Shown piece after piece: positions 9,012 to 12,521 of a DNA stretch of 12,521 nt (position 1 is the first letter of the stretch; the number at the start of each line of letters is the position of its first letter). The stretch covers positions 1-12,521 of the forward strand of contig JASLXP010000958.1 in assembly GCA_030740295.1 (NCBI GenBank), written 5' to 3'. Made by a program: the position numbers and the translations under genes. The DNA is from Planctomycetota bacterium. Its GTDB lineage: Bacteria; Planctomycetota; PUPC01; JACPCR01. The notes under the pieces were generated by a model. That model was given only the letters and a program-made list of their open reading frames with translations, was not told the origin of the DNA and did no database searches.

Positions 9012-9053
9012 AAAAAGAAAAGGCTGTCCATCCGGTGCGGATGAACAGCCTTT
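9012..9053 (-). terminator. Rho-independent terminator of the small Pro-rich gene, possibly bidirectional
   Basis: A 15-bp stem is formed by 9039-9053 and 9019-9033 around a 5-nt loop (9034-9038). Read as minus-strand RNA it starts AAAGGCUGUUCAUCC. The single non-Watson-Crick position (9044/9028) is a U-G wobble in this strand but a C-A mismatch in the plus strand. The stem is followed by a run of nine U or C residues at 9020-9012 (UUCUUUUUC). Both points favour use by the minus-strand gene ending at 9075. The plus strand after the stem reads TTTCTGTTC, so weaker termination of the oxidoreductase transcript (ending 8973) is also plausible. Confidence 0.88.
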
Positions 9054-9074
9054 CTGTTCGGAGGATAAGCGCGG

Positions 9075-9482
9075 TTATGCGATGAAGTCGATGGGGAACT
9101 TGTCGAAAGGCGAATGCGGTGTCGGATGCGCGATTTCAAAAGGAACAGGCTCAGGAATGGCCTGCGGTATATCCTTGACTTCATCTTCAGTTCCAGGCTC
9201 AAACAGCACGACCGGTTTGGCAATCGGATTGGCCGAAATGACCGGGACACTCAGGTCAACGTCTTCGATAATCATCTTGGTAACGGTTATCGGAGTCCTG
9301 ATCTTCTGGATGTCATTCAGGATGACTGGCTTTTTGACATGATTGAGAACCGGGTTCTTGAGAATGAGCGGCTCTCTGTTCAATTCAGGAACTTTAATGT
9401 CAAAAGGTTCATCCCTGAACACGGGCTGGAATCGCTGAACAACGTTATAGATAACGTTGGATTTGGGGGCAGATACTGCCAT
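9075..9482 (-). CDS. Unrecognised 135-residue Pro/Val/Ile-rich protein
   Basis: I do not recognise this family. The chosen start is ATG at 9482 because a perfect AGGAGG lies 5 nt upstream; a TTG one codon earlier would be too close to it. The protein has 20 prolines, one glycine and no cysteine or tryptophan. It has no signal peptide or membrane segment. A degenerate motif, Pro followed by three beta-branched or aliphatic residues, recurs from P38 (PLIL), P52 (PVIL), P64 (PITV), P80 (PVIS) and P90 (PVVL), about every 10-16 residues. The C-terminus (105-135) is still richer in proline: IPEPVPF, HPTPHSPF, FPIDFIA. Such composition suggests an extended or beta-strand-like structural or interaction protein rather than an enzyme (inference). 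Coding status is supported by the ribosome-binding site, a strong terminator 22 nt past the stop, and coherent composition. It is transcribed alone, with a long structured leader. Confidence 0.8.
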   Translation of the reverse strand: MAVSAPKSNVIYNVVQRFQPVFRDEPFDIKVPELNREPLILKNPVLNHVKKPVILNDIQKIRTPITVTKMIIEDVDLSVPVISANPIAKPVVLFEPGTEDEVKDIPQAIPEPVPFEIAHPTPHSPFDKFPIDFIA

Positions 9483-9487
9483 CAATA

Positions 9488-9493
9488 CCTCCT
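9488..9493 (-). promoter_or_regulatory. Perfect Shine-Dalgarno site (AGGAGG) fixing the small-gene start
   Basis: AGGAGG on the minus strand ends 5 nt before ATG 9482. It is the only full-consensus ribosome-binding site in front of any gene in this window. Three of its bases fall within a potential leader helix (9491-9494 with 9597-9600). Confidence 0.85.
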
Positions 9494-9600
9494 GTGCAGT
9501 AGAACGTGGGTACAGAGAAAGAAACCGAAGCGACCGAATTCACGGGTCAATTCGGAACTGTGTGGAAGGCTCCGTCGCAAGCGACGGTACTGCTGGCAGG
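9488..9600 (-). promoter_or_regulatory. Candidate three-way-junction leader RNA that could occlude the ribosome-binding site
   Basis: In the minus-strand RNA, four perfect complementary segments nest. CCUG (9600-9597) pairs with CAGG (9494-9491). GCAGUA (9593-9588) pairs with UACUGC (9501-9496). Inside these, hairpin CCGUCGC/GCGACGG occupies 9587-9572 directly next to the closing helix, and hairpin CCGAAUU/AAUUCGG with an 8-nt loop occupies 9555-9534. The closing helix is two segments separated by a small internal loop (three nt against one), and its last base pairs take up half of AGGAGG. GCGAC of the first hairpin could alternatively pair with GUCGC at about 9536-9532, so a switch is conceivable. 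All stems are read from the sequence; the fold, the regulation and any ligand are inference. It matches no riboswitch class I know. Confidence 0.5.
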
Positions 9601-9614
9601 CATCTGAACGATAG

Positions 9615-9724
9615 AGACCGTCAAGGTCTTGAGGGAAGCCCGATACACCGCTGGGATCGAGAAGGGGAGTGGCCCTCGAATGGAGCTTTGGGGCAGGGAC
9701 GGCCGGGAGACGTTGCACCCTCAA
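9615..9724 (-). promoter_or_regulatory. Upstream structured part of the same leader
   Basis: Further perfect complementary segments precede the ribosome-binding-site-proximal fold. UUGAGGG (9724-9718) can pair with CCCUCAA (9635-9629). Immediately downstream, AGACC/GGUCU (9629-9625 with 9619-9615) forms a 5-bp hairpin with a 5-nt loop. Within the long-range helix, UCGAG/CUCGA (9679-9675 with 9661-9657) can form another hairpin. No protein-like frame is convincing in this stretch. The stems are short, and chance pairing cannot be excluded for each one alone. Confidence 0.35.
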
Positions 9725-9742
9725 AGATCACACCAATGCGCT

Positions 9743-9784
9743 ATTATCGGCATACACATCATCTACTTTAATAAAAAAGTAGAT
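9743..9784 (-). promoter_or_regulatory. Candidate promoter of the small gene with overlapping inverted repeat
   Basis: On the minus strand GATAAT (9748-9743) is a good -10 candidate, with TTAAAG (9771-9766) at 17-bp spacing as a weak -35. RNA would start near 9736, giving a leader of about 250 nt. A perfect 9-bp inverted repeat, ATCTACTTT/AAAGTAGAT (9761-9769 and 9776-9784, 6-bp spacer), overlaps the -35 box and has the form of a repressor operator. It could alternatively be an AT-rich hairpin at the end of a transcript. Assignments are by eye. Confidence 0.4.
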
Positions 9785-10102
9785 TCAGATTTTGAACTCT
9801 CCCTCAGAAAATGCCCGGACCTGCGACCTGCGTGTACAAGAGCCCAATATGATGAAAGTGCAGATTTGTCTCTGAGAGAAAAGTCTGACTGCCATCAAAA
9901 CTGCAGGCACAAAACTTCCTTTTCAATTATCGCATGGACGCAGAAATCTTTAGCTTTTTGCCAGGTTTTGGCCCTGGAAATGTCCAGCCGCCTGTTCAAT
10001 CCCAGAATTTCACGCCCCAAAACGTACCAGAACGGGGCCAACTGCGACTGAGTCTCAATAAAATGTAAGTTCTTTGTTCGTATAAGCTTAAGTTGAAATC
10101 AT
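9785..10102. other. Non-coding stretch between divergent genes; no convincing gene
   Basis: About 320 bp, more AT-rich than the flanking genes, with no protein-like frame, tRNA or recognisable structured RNA on either strand. It contains a tandem 7-mer (GACCTGC twice, 9818-9831), which is probably trivial. TATAAG at 10081-10086 is a plus-strand -10 candidate for the ZIP gene, without a recognisable -35. The same hexamer occurs in front of the oxidoreductase. RNA from it would start near 10093, just before the 26-bp palindrome. Confidence 0.45.
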
Positions 10103-10128
10103 GAAATGAGATGTTAACATCTCATTTC
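10103..10128. promoter_or_regulatory. 26-bp perfect palindrome, candidate metal-responsive operator
   Basis: The half-site is GAAATGAGATGTT, followed by its exact reverse complement, with no mismatch and no spacer (centre between 10115 and 10116). It lies just downstream of a -10-like TATAAG and upstream of the chosen ZIP start at 10162. The outer arms GAAATG...CATTTC equal the outer arms of the gammaproteobacterial Zur consensus as I remember it, while the core differs. With a ZIP transporter next door, a Fur/Zur- or MntR-like repressor is a reasonable guess. In RNA it could also form an 11-bp hairpin with a 4-nt loop. The palindrome is observed; regulator identity is inference. Confidence 0.6.
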
Positions 10129-10161
10129 GTTGCTCTAGACGCCCTTCAGGCCGATTCTCTG

Positions 10162-10902
10162 ATGTTTGAAGTCTCACCCACATCTGTATTTCTTTTCGCA
10201 TTGTTGACCGCGGTGACGACGGGGTTCGGGGTAGCGCCGTTCTGTTTCCTCAAGCAGATGAATCGCAAGTGGCTCGCAATTTCTAATGCGGTAGCCGCGG
10301 GCTTCATGCTTACTGCCTCTTTCGGGCTTGTATATGAGGGACTGAATTACAGCGCTGGAAAAGTCGCAGTTGGCATTGCCATGGGCCTCTGGTTCATTGT
10401 CTGGTCTCAGGAAAAGCTCAAGAAGAACCAGGATCTCAGGATCGGCAAGCTCAAGGCACTGGACGCCCGTAAAGCAATTCTGCTCCTTGGTGTAATGACT
10501 CTTCATTCGTTCACTGAAGGAGTCGGGGTCGGGGTCTCGTTCGGTGGAGGCGAAAGGCTGGGGCTTTTTATCACGGCAGCCATTGCGCTCCACAACATCC
10601 CTGAAGGTCTGGCCATTGCTCTCGTCCTGATTCCGAGAGGCTGCAAACTGTGGACGGCCGCGCTCTGGTGCATCTTCTCCAGCATTCCTCAGCCGTTCAT
10701 GGCCCTTCCGGCATATTGCTTCGTCGAGCTGTTTGCACCTGTCCTGCCCATCGGGCTCGGCTTCGCAGCCGGCGCCATGATCTGGATGGTTTTCTGTGAG
10801 ATGCTGCCGGAATCCATCGAAGAAAGCTCACCAAACGCAGTGGCGGTGGCCGTGACTATCTCTGTAGCCATTATGCTCCTGCTCCAGGAGACCTTGAGAT
10901 AA
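10162..10902 (+). CDS. ZIP family divalent metal transporter
   Basis: 246 residues with the ZIP pattern of about eight membrane helices. The metal-site helices are clear: HSFTEG (H115, E119) and HNIPEGLAIAL (H144, E148), followed by GFAAGAMIWMVFCEMLPES near 200-218 (E213). ZIP proteins import Zn2+, Fe2+, Mn2+ or related ions into the cytoplasm; the ion cannot be decided here. A Lys/Gln-rich loop (about 84-100) separates helices 3 and 4 and lacks the His-rich stretch of many ZIPs. ATG 10162 is preferred because only eight residues then precede the first helix. In-frame ATG 10111 would add 17 residues but lies inside the 26-bp palindrome. Neither start has a clear Shine-Dalgarno site. The palindrome suggests regulation by metal availability. 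Probably a separate transcription unit from the carbohydrate genes. Confidence 0.88.
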   Translation: MFEVSPTSVFLFALLTAVTTGFGVAPFCFLKQMNRKWLAISNAVAAGFMLTASFGLVYEGLNYSAGKVAVGIAMGLWFIVWSQEKLKKNQDLRIGKLKALDARKAILLLGVMTLHSFTEGVGVGVSFGGGERLGLFITAAIALHNIPEGLAIALVLIPRGCKLWTAALWCIFSSIPQPFMALPAYCFVELFAPVLPIGLGFAAGAMIWMVFCEMLPESIEESSPNAVAVAVTISVAIMLLLQETLR

Positions 10903-11061
10903 GGCGGCAGACACATCTGACGCTCTGTCGGCCGAAACCAGGAGAACCTCATCGAACGAATGAGGAACGTCAGTACCATCATTCAGATCCCCTGTCAGGT
11001 CGTTATGCCGGAGGCATCGCGGAACGGAAATCCTATGTAGCCGACGTGGACCAGAAAAGTA

Positions 11062-11841
11062 ATGACTAACGTTCCAATTCTCGTATACCACCATGTCTAT
11101 CCGGAAGGTACTCCCGAGCTGAAAGCAGCGACAGGAGAAAGTGCCGCCGGCGTCATCGGCGAAGCGGAGTTTCGGCGCCACATGGATTTTCTCTCGACCG
11201 GAAACTGGAATGTCGTTTCCACGTCAGATGTTGTGGATTGGATCATCGACGGGACTCCTCTGCCGGATCGGGCCTTGGCACTGCACTTTGACAACGGGTG
11301 GCTGGATACACGGACCGTGACGATGCCGATAGTGAGAGCCTTCGGCATGACGGCCACCTGTTTCCCAATCACTGATGGTGTGGAGGCCGCGACTGAAGGC
11401 CAGATCGCATCCGTTCGCACTCTGACAGAAGGACAGATCGAAAAACCTTTCATGACCTGGCAGCAAGTCGGGGAACTGTCAGATGAGGGTTGGGAGATTG
11501 GCGCCCACACCGCCACGCACCCCAAGGTAGCCGAGAAACACGCGGAGGAAGGGGACGATGGGGTGCTGTGGGAAGTAGAGACTTCAAATGCCCTCTTCCG
11601 GAAGCGGCTCGGAATGATCCCGCAGCACTTCGCCTATCCCAGCGGGTCGCGTAACGACCGCACAGACGAGCTGCTGGGAGGAATTTATCGCTCTCTGCGG
11701 CTGTGGCACTTCGAGTATCCCGTGGTGTGGACTTTCACCAGCCAGAGCACTTCGCCGATGGCCATCGACTGTCAGAACATCGACGCCCGCGTGTCCTTCG
11801 ACGATTTCAAACGAATTTTCGATGAAGCCGTTCTCCCGTAA
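11062..11841 (+). CDS. Polysaccharide deacetylase-like (NodB/CE4 fold) protein
   Basis: 259 residues. Motifs in order: VPILVYHHV (4-12), typical of the start of this domain; ALHFDNGW (73-80), motif 1; GAHTATHP (147-154), motif 2 with zinc-ligand candidates H149 and H153; FAYPSGSRND (190-199), motif 3. Family members remove N- or O-acetyl groups from polysaccharides such as chitin, peptidoglycan or exopolysaccharide. Motif 1 normally has two aspartates (catalytic base, then metal ligand). Here it is D77-N78, so the metal-ligand Asp appears replaced by Asn, and activity may be altered or lost. The start is fixed by an in-frame TAG at 11038-11040 with no other start codon between, so the protein has no N-terminal signal peptide, unlike most secreted deacetylases. 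It lies 159 bp after the ZIP gene. A cytoplasmic substrate or non-hydrolytic role is possible. Confidence 0.85.
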   Translation: MTNVPILVYHHVYPEGTPELKAATGESAAGVIGEAEFRRHMDFLSTGNWNVVSTSDVVDWIIDGTPLPDRALALHFDNGWLDTRTVTMPIVRAFGMTATCFPITDGVEAATEGQIASVRTLTEGQIEKPFMTWQQVGELSDEGWEIGAHTATHPKVAEKHAEEGDDGVLWEVETSNALFRKRLGMIPQHFAYPSGSRNDRTDELLGGIYRSLRLWHFEYPVVWTFTSQSTSPMAIDCQNIDARVSFDDFKRIFDEAVLP

Positions 11842-11901
11842 TCTGGCGAATTCGGATACGCGGTCTGAAGCTCCGAACACGAGTGGTCTCTCTGGACAGA
11901 A

Positions 11902-11939
11902 CGTATCAGATACGGCAAGTCGTCCCGAGCCCGAGGCTC
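11902..11939. promoter_or_regulatory. Short inverted repeats upstream of the CBM9-like gene
   Basis: CGTATC-A-GATACG (11902-11914) is a perfect 6-bp inverted repeat with a single central base. GAGCC-CGA-GGCTC (11927-11939) is a 5-bp hairpin without a following T run. Both lie in the 121-bp gap before the ATG at 11963. They could be an operator and a leader hairpin, but they are short enough to arise by chance. Confidence 0.2.
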
Positions 11940-11962
11940 TATGATGCGAGGCATATACTGGA

Positions 11963-12521
11963 ATGCTGAAAGCCCGTTCCCCAATCTGGATGCTCTTCTT
12001 CGCCGCTGAGGTCTCAGTCCCTTCCGCTCTTCAGGCGCAAGACGATTGGGCGAAGGGCGTATTCAGATCCATCGACCGGCGAATTGACTTCAAACCGAAG
12101 ACGGCCTTTTTCGTGCGTCGCACTTTGGCGGCACCCGCCGTTGACGGGGAACTGAATGATGCAGTCTGGGGCAAAGCCAACAAGATTAATGGGCTGTCCT
12201 TCGGTACTGCCCAGCCTCGCGGCCGGACTGAGATTCTGGTTGCGGCGGACACTCGAAACCTCTACCTGGCCTGCAAGTGCCACGAACCGGAGATGAATCG
12301 GATTCGCGCCGATGTAAGGCCGTCCGCTAAAAGGAACAGCCCCGTATGGCGTGACGACAGCGTCGAGCTTTTCATTGATCCGACAGGAGGCGCGGGCAAG
12401 CACTACCAATTCATCATCAACTCGACCGGTGCGCTCTACTATGCGGAAAATAACGGCCGTGGCCTTGAGTGGAAGGCCGAGCTTCAGGCCGCCGCGCACG
12501 TGAACAAGGACTTCTGGTCCG
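11963..12521 (+). CDS. Secreted CBM9-like carbohydrate-binding domain protein (C-terminus beyond right edge)
   Basis: The frame opens at ATG 11963, the first start after an in-frame TGA, and remains open to the window end: 186 codons visible. Residues 1-26 form a signal peptide (positive MLKAR, hydrophobic WMLFFAA, ending ALQA before QDD). From about residue 55 the sequence follows the carbohydrate-binding family 9-like domain: APAVDGELNDAVW (57-69), TRNLYLACKCHEP (97-109), WRDDSVELFIDP (129-140), and HYQFIINSTGALYY (147-160). These motifs shape the sugar-binding beta-sandwich in this family. Such domains often precede further modules (outer-membrane, glycosidase or unknown domains), which would lie outside the window. 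Exported. It follows the deacetylase by 121 bp on the same strand, so co-transcription is possible but unproven. GAGG at 11948-11951 is a weak, distant ribosome-binding site. Confidence 0.88.
   Translation, partial: MLKARSPIWMLFFAAEVSVPSALQAQDDWAKGVFRSIDRRIDFKPKTAFFVRRTLAAPAVDGELNDAVWGKANKINGLSFGTAQPRGRTEILVAADTRNLYLACKCHEPEMNRIRADVRPSAKRNSPVWRDDSVELFIDPTGGAGKHYQFIINSTGALYYAENNGRGLEWKAELQAAAHVNKDFWS

Noticed and set aside
9488..9735. Assignment of the leader to a known riboswitch or RNA class (c-di-GMP, SAM, cobalamin, SRP, 6S, tRNA-like)
   Set aside because: None of the conserved core sequences I know for these classes is visible; only base-pairing potential supports the element.
9818..9831. 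Tandem 7-mer GACCTGC
   Set aside because: Two short copies only; not a CRISPR, iteron array or other meaningful repeat.
9629..10051. Plus-strand open frame of 140 codons in the large intergenic region
   Set aside because: Composition is not protein-like (scattered Cys, Arg, His; no domain or hydrophobic pattern). It has no ribosome-binding site and overlaps the promoter, inverted repeat and leader stems of the minus-strand gene.
10111..10161. Earlier ATG for the ZIP gene, adding 17 residues
   Set aside because: It lies inside the 26-bp palindrome, has no Shine-Dalgarno site, and puts about 25 residues before the first helix. It remains possible, so the start is uncertain.
10905..10930. 7-bp stem CGGCAGA/TCTGTCG just after the ZIP stop codon
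   Set aside because: It has one G-U pair, a 12-nt loop and no U tract, so it does not qualify as an intrinsic terminator.
10960..11040. 26-codon plus-strand frame before the deacetylase gene
   Set aside because: No ribosome-binding site at proper spacing, no recognisable sequence, and length expected by chance.

Overview
The window is a moderately GC-rich stretch of bacterial chromosome dominated by extracellular polysaccharide chemistry: a heparinase II/III-type lyase, a double beta-helix protein, a membrane alkaline-phosphatase-superfamily enzyme, a Gfo/Idh/MocA oxidoreductase, a polysaccharide deacetylase and a CBM9-like secreted protein. This mix, with large secreted multidomain proteins and few Shine-Dalgarno sites, recalls Planctomycetota, Lentisphaerota, Verrucomicrobiota or Hydrogenedentota-type genomes. 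That is inference from gene content; no rRNA or other taxonomic marker is present. No tRNA, rRNA, CRISPR array, insertion sequence or phage gene was seen.

Layout. Positions 7978 to 1 hold three minus-strand genes that look like one transcription unit: a five-helix membrane sulfatase/LTA-synthase-like enzyme (7978-6443), a 1120-residue jelly-roll plus two beta-helix plus coiled-coil protein (6402-3040), and a heparinase II/III family lyase whose frame stays open to the left edge (2897-1, at least 965 residues). A Gfo/Idh/MocA oxidoreductase starts divergently only 38 bp away (8017-8973, plus). It converges on an unrecognised 135-residue Pro/Val/Ile-rich protein (9482-9075, minus), and a strong intrinsic terminator lies between them. 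A long non-coding stretch (9483-10161) separates that small gene from a divergent ZIP metal transporter (10162-10902, plus). A polysaccharide deacetylase-like gene (11062-11841) and the first 186 residues of a CBM9-like secreted protein (from 11963) follow on the plus strand.

The least ordinary part is 9075-10161. The small gene has the only perfect AGGAGG ribosome-binding site seen here. Its roughly 250-nt leader carries several perfect short stems, and one long-range helix would cover half of that ribosome-binding site: a candidate cis-regulatory RNA of no class I recognise. An inverted repeat overlaps the predicted -35 box of this gene. On the other side, a 26-bp perfect palindrome precedes the ZIP gene and is a good candidate for a metal-responsive operator.

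Functional picture (inference): the minus-strand unit probably acts on an acidic or substituted polysaccharide outside the cytoplasm, with the lyase and beta-helix protein secreted and the phosphatase-superfamily enzyme in the membrane. The oxidoreductase may handle a sugar or sugar derivative. The ZIP transporter appears to be an independent, metal-regulated gene.
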